A DNA stretch of 64,000 nucleotides, from contig CM063292.1 of the NCBI GenBank assembly GCA_032173965.1, positions 1,442,501 to 1,506,500 on the forward strand, read 5' to 3'. Below, piece after piece: positions 31,044-41,991 of this stretch (its first letter is position 1; every line of letters begins with the position of its first letter). The position numbers and the translations under genes are program-made. The DNA is from Sitta carolinensis (taxonomy: Eukaryota > Chordata > Aves > Passeriformes > Sittidae). The notes below the pieces were generated by a model. The model saw nothing but the letters and a program-made list of their open reading frames with translations. It was not told the origin of the DNA and did not search any database.

Positions 31044-33825
31044 ATGTTCGGGGGCCGGGCCAGGTGCGTGCGGGGCGCGGGGGCGGCCCGGACACGGGTG
31101 GGCTGCGCTTCGGCCACGGCTACTGCCCGGCCACGGCTACTGCTCGTCTACAGCCACGGCTACTGCCCGGCACCTTCCTGCCACGGCCAACGCGGCTCCC
31201 CTGGCTGCAGCGGACCCGGCTTCCCCCTCGCGGGTGGGAGAGCTCTTCTCCTGGGTGGGAGGGCGTGTCCCTCCGGAAGACCCTCGGGGGTCGGGAGGGT
31301 GCGGCTCTGCCTTCGCTGCGGGAGGCAGAGCGCTCTCGGCTGCTTCCTCTGTAGCCTGGCAGTTTTGCTCTCCCTGTCCCCGGTGGTTTTTCCGCTGTAG
31401 GGCGGCTGCTTCCCGGTGCCCTCTGCAGCCCCCGTGAGCCGGGAATCCACTCAGTATGAGCTGGAGCCCTTTTGGTTGCACTTTGGTTGCACAGTGAAAC
31501 AGCTGCATTAATGCCACCTCTTCATCTTTCTGCTGGAAACGCCCTGCAAGCCTTTGCCTGGCTGAGGTTGGGCTTTAGCTTATCTGTTAAATGGCTGTTG
31601 GTTGAATGCCCTTTCGCCCCTTGTCCCGCCCAGTCCTCTCTTCCTGGACACTTCGGAGATCTGGTGGCAGGACCCCCCGCAAGCGCAGGCAGCGTCCTGG
31701 GACGTGGCGCAGGTGGCGGCTCTGCGGGCAGCGGATGATGAGGGCTCAGAGCCGAGCCCCCACGAGGGGAACAGCAAAGAGGAGAAGGAGGAGAACGTTC
31801 AGGACCCGGTGAGTGCCTGTCTGGATGGGGAACCAGTTTTCCCTGGTGCCTGAAGGAAATGGGGAGGTTTTTGCGTCTGGGGTGTCGTGCTGCGTGTGCT
31901 GCTCGTGCAATTGTTGGTTTGGGATTCAGGAGCTGGAGGCTATCAAAGCCAAACTGCGGGAAATAGAGAAGGAGGATGAGAGGTTGAAGGAGTTGCAGCT
32001 GGAAGCTGAGAACCACCTGTTCATGAGCTCAGAAGCAGGTATGGTTGTCCTTGGTGCTGTTGCCCATCCCCAGGGACCCCTGTGGGGCACAGGGTGACAA
32101 CTGGAGCTGAATTTGGTTCTGCCTCTCTGGGCACCTGGGACTGGACACAGAAGGTGGGTGAGGGGGTCCCAGGCCTGGTGTAGTGCTGGTGTACATTCTG
32201 TCAGCTCTTTGCTCCTCCCCGTGTGGGCCCAGATGTAGTAAATTAATTTAATTGCATTTAATTCAATCAAGTAATTGAGTTTAGTATTAACAGCCCCAGT
32301 AGAGGAGTCCCTGTGAAAAGAGAAGGGGTGAAGGAGGCTGGAGCAGTGTGTGGATACACGTGGCTGTGACCAGGGATCTGAGGAGCTTTGCAGTGTGTCA
32401 GCTCAGGGGTGGCTGTGCTGTGAGCAGATCTCCCTCTGACCCTGACAAATCCCTGCTCTCCACAGCTCTCTTCCCACTGACTACCAAGGAGAAGGTGGAG
32501 GCTGACCAGCGTTCCATCTACGTGGGCAATGTAAGTGGGAGCCCCTCCCACAGCTCTGTGTCCAGCTGGGTGTGGGGCCCAAATCCCTGCCCTAGGGCCC
32601 CTCTGGCCCTCACCAAAGCCTGGCTGCTCCCATCCCAAGGGTTCCCACTCTGCCCAGCCTGGAACTGTGGCTCATTATCTGCTGAGAGTGTCGGCTCCCC
32701 ACAAGCCCCTGGAAGCTGGGGGTTGTGTGGTGTTGCCTGTTCCTTCAAAACAGGGCAGGTTGTCTCTTGGATTTGTGCTCCAGGCGGGAGCACTGGGCTG
32801 GGAGGGTGCCCTGCCCCTGGGCAGAGGCTGAGCTGTGGTGGGGAGCTGTGAGTGGGGCCAGCTGGGCCCTTTGGCTCCCGTGGTGGGCTGTGGGTCCCCC
32901 ACCCACCAGGTGAGGGCTGGGGCTGTCGTTGCAGGTGGATTACGGGGGCACAGCCGAGGAGCTGGAGTCTCACTTCAACAGCTGTGGGCAGATCAACCGT
33001 GTCACCATCCTCTGTGACAAGTTCTCGGGCCACCCCAAAGGGTCAGTGCTGCGTGCGGGGGGGGCTGGGGGGTCCCCAGGGTGTGCTGGGGGCTCTGCTC
33101 ACACCATTCCCTCACAGCTATGCCTACATTGAGTTCGAGGAGCAGAGCTCCGTGCAGGCTGCTGTGGAGCTGGACGAGAGTGTGTTCAGGGGCCGTGTCA
33201 TCAAGGTGAGGGCTGGGGGAGGCCCTGGGGGGCTGCTGCCCCCCATTGCCAGCCCTGGCTGCAATCCCAGATCCCAAATCGGCACAATCCTGTGCCAAAT
33301 CCCAGCTCCAGCAGCTCCTCCCCACCCTCCAGGTGCTGCCCAAGAGGACCAACATGCCCGGCATCAGCAGCACCGACCGTGGGGGCTACCGGGGCTACTT
33401 CCACACCCGGGGAGGGCTGGGCCACTGGGGTGGCTACTACGGGCAGCACCCCAGGGTGCGAGGGAGGACCTACAGGTGAGTCTCTGGGCATGGGAGGTTC
33501 CTCAGGTGTGGAGCAGGGTGGGCTTCCTGCCCCCCCTGTCTCAGCTTTACCCCTCCCACCCTGGCACTGCTGGGAGGATGGAGAAGGGCTTTGGCAGGAA
33601 GGAACGTCCTTGGGAGTTGTCTCCCTGTCCCTGCAGGAATTTGGGGAGTGGTGGATGGGTGTGGCACTGTCCCAGAGCTGTGCCTGCCTTTGGGGCTCCC
33701 CTGGGTTTTGGGGGTGCAGCCCAGGGTGGCTGTGCAGGGGGAGGATGCCCCTGTGCCTCAGGGTGTTGGGTTTGTTCCTGTGTAGGGGTCGGGCCAGGCT
33801 GCTGCCCTGGTATTTTCCATACTAG
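31044..33825 (+). CDS. PABPN1L: PABPN1L, embryonic-type nuclear poly(A)-binding protein 2
   Basis: RNA-binding protein of the PABPN1/ePAB2 family, which coats poly(A) tails in oocytes and early embryos. Exons: 31044-31063, 31634-31808, 31930-32038, 32466-32530, 32935-33041, 33118-33205, 33333-33475, 33786-33825. Junctions are GT-AG, phases agree, and the product is 248 residues (human about 278). The acidic amino-terminal part lacks the poly-alanine of PABPN1. A short coiled coil lies at about 66-95, and the RRM at about 118-193 has RNP2 IYVGN (119-123) and RNP1 KGYAYIEF (158-165). The Gly/Arg/Tyr-rich tail ends [11 protein letters not shown], the family-typical C terminus. The start gives MFGGRASPLFLD. 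It is flanked by CBFA2T3 and TRAPPC2L as in mammals. Confidence 0.94.
31110..31172. repeat. Three short direct repeats in PABPN1L intron 1
   Basis: The phrase GCCACGGCTACTGC occurs three times within about 60 bases, just downstream of exon 1. Confidence 0.8.
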
Positions 33826-35440
33826 AGAAGACTGGAGTGCCTGGTGATGCCAGTGGGACTGAAAGGAAGAGATTGTGATTGGAGAGATTTAAAAATATGC
33901 CTACCCAAGCCAAAAACCAGATTCATTTTAAGAAATGCCATCTTGCCTGGCCCTGAGGATTACTGGTGAGCCCTGTGCTGGGCTGCAGGAGGGAAGATGG
34001 GATCTGCTCCATCCTGTCCTGGGAAGGGAAAGGCTCTCCCAGAACATCAAGTCTCCTCCTTATCTCATGGAAAAGGGCTGTCCTGAAGGGTTTGGTTTGG
34101 CTCCTGGATGCCTTCCATGCCACTGCTTGGCCATGAGCCTCCCTCAGCTCTTCCTACAGCAGCTGGATGCTGCCTTCTCTTCTCCTAAGATCCTAAAGAC
34201 TGTTTCCCAAATCAGTGGAGAAAGTTTTGGGTTGCAGCTCCAGATCTGATGGTTGGGGAGCTTTTCCTTCATCAGCCCTATGGATGTGACCTTCCTCTTG
34301 GGAAGCCTGATGAGGTTTGGGTCTGGTTTTAGCTCGCTGCTTTTGTACATCCAGGACAGGAAAAAGCATCCCTTGTTTCTCTGGAAGTGTCTGTGGTAGT
34401 TAAAGACCTGGGTGTCACAAAACCCTTCTTTTTTATTTTGGATGTGAGCAAACCCCTCTTCCCTCCCTCCTGCTTTTATTCCCAGCTCCAGGGGTCATAA
34501 GAGTGCTGGCAACTCTTCATTTGACTTTATTTCTTGCAGTAGAAGTTATGAAATCTCCTTCACTGGGGCAAATTTGCTCTGGTGTCTGTCTTTATTCCCA
34601 CCACCATTCCTGCTCTGGACTCCCATTTGGGGATGGTGTGAGCTCTGCTGGAGGCTCAGGACCAACGAGCACCACAGGAGCTGGGTACCAGAGAAGAATG
34701 TTCCTGGCTCTTCCCTTTCCTGATTTTGTGTTCATGAGCTCTGCAGCCACTTGTTTTTCAAGGAAGAACTTTGTGTTAGAAGAGGCAGGCTGGGCAGCCT
34801 GGCAGACAGCATTCCTGGGGAAAGATCTGCATGGAAATGGCTTTTATTATGTAATTCTCCCACTAATCTTTTGGGATCCTTGGGTAGGATTCCTCTAACC
34901 CAGATGCAACCGATGCAACCGACTCCTAAAGCAGCTTTTCACAGCTCAGGGGCATTGCCAGGCTAAAAATCCCACTGATTTTTTTTCCCCTTTAAGATCT
35001 CTAGATTTTTTTTAAAGCTTGGGGCCTTAACTCTTCATGTTGTGTTGCTATTGTCCTCAGAGCTGCTGAGACTGACCTTGATTTGAGCTACCCTTAGGCT
35101 GAGACTATAAACCACCTTTTCCTAGAGCTTCTGTTTGATAGGATTATAAATTTTTGAGGCTTATTTTTTAATAAAAAAAAAAACTACTTTGGGGTGTTTA
35201 GACTCTCTTGTGGAAGAGGCAACACTGAGCTGCCATCTCTGTGAGTGGAAACAGCCGACCTTTTTAGATGAAAATGTTTGTGGATAACAGTGCACAGCTG
35301 TGCCTTGTGGAGATGGTGGGAGAGGCTTGAACCTCCCCTGATATTCCAGGTGGTTGCTGATAAAATGTGCTTAAGTTCTGTTTGAGAAAGTATTTGTAAC
35401 TGTTACTTATTTTTAAAATAAATGATCCTGCTGTGTGAAC
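33826..35440 (+). other. PABPN1L: Probable PABPN1L 3'UTR with two poly(A) signals
   Basis: No other gene lies between the PABPN1L stop and the TRAPPC2L 3' end. AATAAA occurs at 35170-35175, overlapped by TTTTTAAT (35165-35172), and again at 35417-35422 after TTTTTAAA. The TTTTTAAT element fits the cytoplasmic polyadenylation element of maternal mRNAs. The UTR length is inferred; an earlier non-canonical end cannot be excluded. Confidence 0.45.
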
Positions 35441-35869
35441 TTGGTGTGCAGCTCTGGCTTTCTCCAGGCTCCTGGGATCCCCTGGGGCTGGGCAGATCTG
35501 TTATTTTTAGCTGGTTTCTGTGGTTTTGAACTGATGAAGTGCTTGGGGGAGAGGTGTGTGTGCCTGCTCCTGCTTGCATCTCCTCTGCTGAACCAGCAGG
35601 GATGGAGCTGGGATGCTTTCCCAGTGCCATTTGTGCTTTATCCCATATAAATACCTTCTGCTGATTTGGGAGTGTGTAATTAGAACAGCAGGGAGCTGCA
35701 GGGGAGGAGATATTATTAGAGGTTAATTTGGGATGAGGCAGGCAGCTGTGCAACCCTGATGGCTTAATCCCTGGCTGGACTGGGGGGATTGATTCCAGCT
35801 GCTCTACCTGGGCTGGGAATCACTGTGGATGTGGTAACAGCAAACTGAGTGACCCAGAAATCAGCCCAG

Positions 35870-36012
35870 GCAGGGCAGCTCCTAGAGAGGTTTGGGCTGG
35901 AAGGAGCCTTGGAGCAGCCTGGGACAGGGAAAGATGTCCCTGCCCATGGAATGTGAGATGGCTTTATTTTTCCTTCCCACCCAAACCATCCCATGGTTCT
36001 GTGAGCAGTGGT
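35870..36012 (+). mobile_element. Degraded CR1 LINE 3'-end fragment
   Basis: Contains TTGGAGCAGCCTGGGACAGG, then GATGTCCCTGCCCATGG and CCATCCCATGGTTCTGTGA, recognisable pieces of the CR1 3' end in forward orientation with an internal deletion. It lies between the 3' ends of PABPN1L and TRAPPC2L. Confidence 0.65.
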
Positions 36013-36059
36013 TTCTGTTTGCTTGAGTACAAATCCAGGCAACCCTTGCAGGTGTCAGG

Positions 36060-36065
36060 TTTATT
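36060..36065 (-). terminator. TRAPPC2L: TRAPPC2L polyadenylation signal
   Basis: TTTATT on the plus strand reads AATAAA on the minus strand, about 104 bases past the TRAPPC2L stop codon. A short 3'UTR is therefore likely. Confidence 0.65.
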
Positions 36066-36168
36066 TTACACAGAAGAAACTGAAATTATTACACAGAATG
36101 GAATATTTACAGTGCTGCAGGCAGGCTCCTGCACACAGGGAATGTTCCCCGGGGAGGGGGTGGGAAGT

Positions 36169-38640
36169 TCAGCACACCTGCATCATCATGGAGTTCACCA
36201 TAGTATCAAAAGCCCTGGGGAGGGAAATTAAACAGATTATTAAAGAAAGGAGCTCACGCTGCACAGGTTTTGGAACAGAACCACTTTCTCACCCTGCCTC
36301 TGCCTGGCTTTCCCTAAGCTGGACATGGGGTTTTACTCTTCTTCACAGGCTGTTAAGAGATTAATGACTTCTAATTAAGCTCAGGTAAGGACAGGTCTTA
36401 TCCTGGCTGCTGCCCTCTCTGCAAAGTTGTTCTTGCTTTAAGCCATAGAAGCTCCCAGTTTGTTAAAATTCCCTGTGAGGTTACAATGGGAATTGGGGAC
36501 ACTGACCCTCACAGATGAGGAATTCCATGTGCTGACTATTTGTCCCTACCCAAGAATAAACCTGGAAAAGGGCACTTGTTCACTCTTTAACCTGTTCTAC
36601 TTACTATAATTTAAAATTCACAATTATTAAATGTGCAATATACCTCTGAGACCATAAAGGCCAACTGTTGCCTACCTCTATTTTCAGCTAAGTTTTTCTC
36701 CCCCCAAAATACATTTGACTTAATATTTGTAACCCCAGTTCTGAGTTCAGTGTAACCTTTTATGACACCATCAGATTTTTGTGAGTAGAAATGGCCCAAG
36801 CCCAACATCACTGTTCTCATTAAGGCACTCAGAGCACACACACCTGAACTGGCCAACCACAGGGTTGGTCCTGTTACATCAGAGGTGCCCTGAAAATTCC
36901 AGAAAGGTGTTAAAGAGAGCCACATGGACAACTCGCTCACCTGGAATGGATCCTGTCCCCGGGGTTATAGAAAGGGTTGCACATGATGTCTGTGTAGGAA
37001 TTGTGCAGCTTTCGGAACATCTGAAAAGGGAGGGGAGGTGAATTCATTAATCTGCTGTTTCTCAGCACTTCCTGAGGGGCTGCAAGGAGCAGACCCACCC
37101 GGGTGGCTCTGCTGTGGTGCACTCACACTGCGGATCTCGTTGTCCCTCAGGGCTGTGTTGGAGGAATCCACCACCATGACAAACTTCACCTTGGAGTTGG
37201 TCACGTAGCCGTACCTGGGCAGGGGTTAAGGATGTGCTCCTCACACAGCAGGGCCTGGCTGGAATGTGCCCAAGGGGACAAACTGACAGGAAACACGAGG
37301 GAACTTCCTCATGAGGGGCAGACATGGAGCTGTTGTCTCTGTGAGCAGGGGCAGGACCTAGGGAATGTCTGGAGCTGTGCCAGGACAGGGTTAGGTTGGA
37401 GATCAGGGAAAGGTTTCTCCCCAGAGGGTGCTGGGCACTGCCCAGGGAATGGGCACAGCCTTGAGGCTGCCAGAGCTCCAGGAGGGTTTGGACAATGCTC
37501 TCAGGGATGCCCAGGGTGGGGTTGGGCTGGATGATCCCTTCCATCTGAGGATATTCTGTGGTTAAACTAAACCCACGATGGCCTGGCCAAAGGCGTGACA
37601 GATACACCTTGTAGTCTTCAGTGGGGTAGAGGAGCCCCAGGTACAGCTCCCTCTGGTCCACCAGGGCTTTGCCCATGGCTGAGATCTTCTCATCCACCAC
37701 GTCCAGCGAGGTGTGCACGGTGTAGTGGAACTTCAGCTCGTTCTCCGTGGGGACGCTCCGGATGTACAGGGGGTAATTCTGGAGCAGAACAAATCCCACT
37801 GGCTGCTGTAAGAGCTGTTGAACCATTTATGTTCCCAGCACAGCCCCCTCTCCCTGCTGCAGAATGTCTGGGGCACAGCTGTCCCCATGGCAGGACAACC
37901 ACAACGCTCAGGTGTCTCTGTGCCTGTCTCTCCCAAGGAAACTCCTTCTCTCCCAGCAGCAGGATATCCCAGAGCTTGTGCTGGCTGCCCCAGCCCTGCT
38001 CCCGTTCTGTTCCTGCCCAGCCCATTTCACCCCGGTGGCTGCCCCACTGCCCTGGCTCTGCTTCCCTCACCCCAATCCAGACCCCACAACCTGAGATCCT
38101 GCCCATTCCCCTCTCCCCTACCTTCACTCCTGCTCAGACCCTAAAACCAGAGCACCTCTCCCTTCCCCAGACCCATCTGATACCCTGTTCCCTCAGCCTC
38201 ACAGCCTGAGGCCTCAGGGCCCTGTGGGGACCTCGCTGCCCCACTCAGGCCGCAGGGCGCCAGCGGGACACGCTGTCCCTGCTGTTCTCCTCAGCCCCAC
38301 ACCCTGTCCCCGCTGTCCCCCCAGCCCCACACTCTATCCCCGCTGTCTCCGCTGTCCCCCCATCCCCACTGTCCCCCCAGCCCCGCACTCTATCCCCGCT
38401 GTCCCCCCCAGCCCCGCACTGTATCCCCGCTCTCTCCGCTGTCTCCCCAGCCCGCTGTCCCCCCAGCCCCGCACTGTATCCCCGCTCTCTCCGCTGTCCC
38501 CCCAGCCCCACTGTCCCCCCAGCCCCGCACTCTATCCCCGCTCTCTCCACTGTCCCCCCAGCCCCGCAGTGTATCCCGCTCTCTCCGCCGTCCCCCCAGC
38601 CCCGCACCTCCTTGGCGATCACGGCGATGCACACCGCCAT
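36169..38640 (-). CDS. TRAPPC2L: TRAPPC2L, TRAPP complex subunit 2-like
   Basis: Longin-fold (sedlin-like) subunit of the TRAPP complexes, which tether vesicles and activate Rab GTPases in ER-Golgi traffic and autophagy. Exons in transcript order: 38640-38608, 37778-37606, 37214-37127, 37020-36941, 36214-36169. Phases agree and the product is 139 residues (human 140). The start is [19 protein letters not shown] and the end MMMQVC, both matching the family. Asp37, changed to Tyr in a reported human neurodevelopmental disorder, is conserved. Exon 2 must end AAGGT before the donor GTATCT to restore the VYGYVTNSK reading. A CR1 fragment sits in intron 2. The gene is head to head with GALNS. Confidence 0.95.
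37335..37562 (+). mobile_element. CR1 LINE 3'-end fragment in TRAPPC2L intron 2
   Basis: Forward CR1 3' end: the AGGGTGCTGGGCACTGCCCAGG block, GATGCCCAGGGTGGGGTTGG, then GGATGATCCCTTCCATCTGAGG and a terminal ATTCTGTGGTT. It is antisense to TRAPPC2L and 5' truncated. Confidence 0.85.
38275..38605. repeat. CCCCAGCCCCGCACTCTATCCC minisatellite in TRAPPC2L intron 1
   Basis: About 10 irregular units combine CCCCGCTGTCCCCCCAG and CCCGCACTCTATCCC. The array begins at the very 5' splice site of TRAPPC2L intron 1 (donor at 38607), so it starts immediately downstream of exon 1. Confidence 0.9.
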
Positions 38641-38730
38641 CTTGGCCCCGCCCCTCCCGCCGCGCGGGGTCACGTGGGGCGCACGGCGCGGCGGTCACGT
38701 GCGGCGCGGCGGTCACGTGGCGCGGTTGCC
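38641..38730. promoter_or_regulatory. 90-bp bidirectional TRAPPC2L/GALNS promoter with three CLEAR-type E-boxes
   Basis: Only 90 bases separate the TRAPPC2L ATG (38640, minus) and the GALNS ATG (38731, plus). The interval is CpG-rich with a GC box (CCCCGCCCC, about 38646-38654) and three exact GTCACGTG motifs at 38669-38676, 38694-38701 and 38712-38719. Each contains the palindromic E-box CACGTG, and GTCACGTG is the core of the CLEAR element through which TFEB/TFE3/MITF induce lysosomal genes. This fits a lysosomal sulfatase. Much of the 5'UTRs must lie inside this interval. Function is inferred. Confidence 0.85.
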
Positions 38731-38865
38731 ATGGCGAGCGCGGCGCGGGGGCTGCGCTGGGCCCTGGGCCCGCTGTGCCTCTGCTGGGCCCTGGGCCCGC
38801 TGGGCGCCCGCAGCGACACCCGCAGCGACACCCGCACCAACATCGTCCTCCTCCTCATGGACGAC
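38731..38865 (+). CDS. GALNS: GALNS exon 1: signal peptide with internal duplications
   Basis: Encodes MASAARGLR, then a hydrophobic stretch in which WALGPL occurs twice (the 20-bp unit at 38756-38775 repeats at 38783-38802), then SDTR twice (a 12-bp unit at 38809-38820 and 38821-38832), and finally the first sulfatase strand NIVLLLMDD with metal-binding Asp44-Asp45. The leader is about five residues longer than the human one. Confidence 0.9.
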
Positions 38866-41800
38866 GTGAGTGCGGCACGGCGGGCAGCGCCCGCCCCGGG
38901 CGGAGGGGGGGTTGTGTCACGGAGGGAGCGGCCGTGAGGGGCGCGGAGCGCTGCCCCGGGCTCGGCCCGGCTGCAGGAGGGAACGCACGCTGACAGGGGA
39001 TCCCCAGCAGCTCCCTGGGCTGGCACGGCACGGTGCCAGGCTGTGCCCGGGACCAGGAGCAGCGGCCATAGAGCAAAGCACGGGCAGGTCCCTGTCAGCG
39101 TGAGGAAGAGCTTCGCACGGAGGGTGGCAGAGCCCGGCCCGGCTGCTCGGGGAGAGTGCGGGCTCTGCAGGCAGCCCGAACACACCCGCCCGTGTTCCTG
39201 TGCCACCTGCTCCAGGTGTCCCTGCCTCGGGCTGCGTGATCTCCAGAGCTCCTTCCAACCCTCGGGATTGCTGGTCACAGGGGTTGGTGGCCTCCTGAAA
39301 ATCTAAGCAAAAGGAAAAGTAATTCTGCTCACTTTGGCTCTCTGAACTGGGAAGAAAGAAAGATGACAGTCAGCTATCAAAGAGCAGAAATAATTAGAGA
39401 TATATTTCAAAATATTTTCAATTGTGCACCCTTGGCCACATGGGTAAGGAATTATATTAATTTCCAGCACATTCAGGTCGCTGCCACCTGCCCGGTTTAC
39501 TTCTCTCCTAATAATTTCCTGCCACCTTCCACGTGTGTTTGTGGTGGAAATGTGTTTGTTGCTGTTTGAAGCTATTCCAGGAGCTCACGAGGGTGGGCAA
39601 ACCCTTCCCAGTTTGCCAGTTTATCTTGCTTTATAGTTTATTCCCACATTCCTGAGCAAGAAAATCCCTGTTTTTCCAGCCAGCTGAGCCTCTGGCAGTC
39701 TGTGGAAGAGGCTGCCCAGGGAGGTTTGGAGTGCCCAGCCCTGGAGGTGCCCAAGGAAGGGCTGGAGGTGGCACTCGGTGCTCTGGGCTGGGGGCAAGGT
39801 GGGGACTGGGCACAGCTTGGATTTGGAGTATTTTCCAGCCTCAGTGATTCTGTGATCTCAGTTTTCCATTCGGGAATATTTCCCCTCCCGAGCTGAGATT
39901 GGTAATTTTCCAGAGGGAAGCTCTCTGGGACTGGGATTCTCCCATTCTGGAAGTGTTGGTACAGCACGAGGCTCCTGTCTGCAGCTCCTGTGAACTGTTG
40001 ATTTATTTAATCAGTTCATTGCAAAAACATCTCCCTGGGTTTTTTCCCTTTGATCTTCTGGGACTCTGGAATTAGAGCACTGTGAGATTCTTTTTGTCTT
40101 TCTTCTTTGATGATAAAGAAAAATCAAGAATTTGGGGGTGAATCCATTTGAATTCCTCATCCCAGGGTCAGGGGGAACCATTGAATTGCTCCTTAACTCA
40201 GAGACCATCTCTGCAGCTCTGCAAGGATTTTCTTTTCCAAACTAGTGGCACCAGCTGGTTTCAGAGGCTCTGGAGGCACCCCTGACACACACCTGGATCA
40301 AAGGAACTTTTCCAAAGCACAGCTTTTCCTCAGCACCTGTGGTGCCTAATGGCTGCTGCTCCCTTCTAGAACCTTCTGCCTGCAGCTGTGCTTTTCCCAG
40401 GAATGTTTTTCAGCAGTGAGCACAGACACCCTGGTGGGAATTTTGTGTGTGACCCTTGGAATTAGGAGAAAGAACAGGGTGAAATCACAGTCCTGCAGAT
40501 AAGCACAGTGTCTTGGGATGCCTCTGGCAGATCCCTCTGGCTTTAAAACACTTCCTCGCTTTTCCTGCAGTGCTGCTTTTGAGTTCAGGCCTCTTCCTTG
40601 TGTTTCCAGTCCTGCAGAGGATGGATCCAGAGGCTGAGGTGGAATCCTGGGCTGCAGCACAGACAGCAGGGCAGGGACTGAAGGCTCAGAGGTGGCAGCT
40701 GCACAGCCCTGAGTGAATCATGTGTAACTTCCTCTTCCTCCTTGCTCTGAGTGTGCCTCAGGCCTCTGAGTAAGAGTGAAGGCACTGGGCTTGAATACCT
40801 GTTAATAAATCATTTCATTCTGGGTGTGCCTCGATTTCCCACCCACCAGGGGAAAGTGAAGGGGTTCCCTGCTCCACAGGGCTGGCAGGGATCATTTCTG
40901 TCCCATTTGTGAAGGGCTCAACAGGGAGATGTGTCACTCTGTGATTTCAGAAGGTTAAGAATGACTTCTATTAGGGATGGTTCTCCCTTATATACAATTT
41001 TACACAGGTGAAAGGCAGGCAAACCTCTTCCCTCACACTGGTCAAACCAGAGGGACATCAAGAAGAAAATCCCTCCTGTCAGAAGGGATGAATAACATAA
41101 ATATCATTACAAAAACATTCCATTGTGTTTATCACATTTTCCTGGGAAAGAATATCAAAAATCCAAAACATCGAGCCTGAAATCAAACTACAGAGATGAG
41201 CACTGTAAAAATCTATAAAATAAGAGACACAGTGAAAGTGTTATGTGGGCCCAAAAATATGGTTGTGTAAAGGGACTTTGACATCTTGTGGTGTGTTCCT
41301 TTTGCAGATGGGCTGGGGGGATCTGGGAGCTTTTGGAGAGCCTTCCAAGGAAACCCCTAACCTAGACCAGATGGCTGCAGAAGGGATGCTTTTCCTGGAT
41401 TTTTATGCTGCCAACCCCCTCTGCTCTCCCTGTAAGTACAGTGCAGTTTGGACCGTGTAAAGCATGAGAAACATCTCCCTCTGAGGAGCTTGGGGTGTGT
41501 GCCAGCCCCTGCCATGGACTAACAGCCACACCAGTGACTGCCCTCAGGCCACAGACTGGGCTGCCTGCTTTGATCTTGCATTTTATTTATGTTTGGGTTG
41601 CAAAGTGACAGTTTGCAGTTGGTACAAAGCACTGGTTCAGTGATGAGTCCAGCTAAAGGATTTTTATACCATTTCAGTTCCCTATTCCAGCCCCAGACAT
41701 AGCGGGTTTTTTTCATTTTTCTCATTTTGGGTTGAACAAAGCAGGATCTGAACTGTTGCTGGACATATTTGGTGTGATTCTGCTGGCTCTGGTGGGATGT

Positions 41801-41947
41801 TCATGCAAGGGAAGGCAGCAGTTTGTGTCCTGCTTTTGACCCTGATGTCTTACAAGACTCTTGGGACAGGGACAAGAGATAAAAGAAACGTTTGGGTCTG
41901 GGAGAGGCAGATATTTTTCTCCTTGTTGTTTTTTCTGTCTGGTGGTT

Positions 41948-41991
<44 letters not shown>

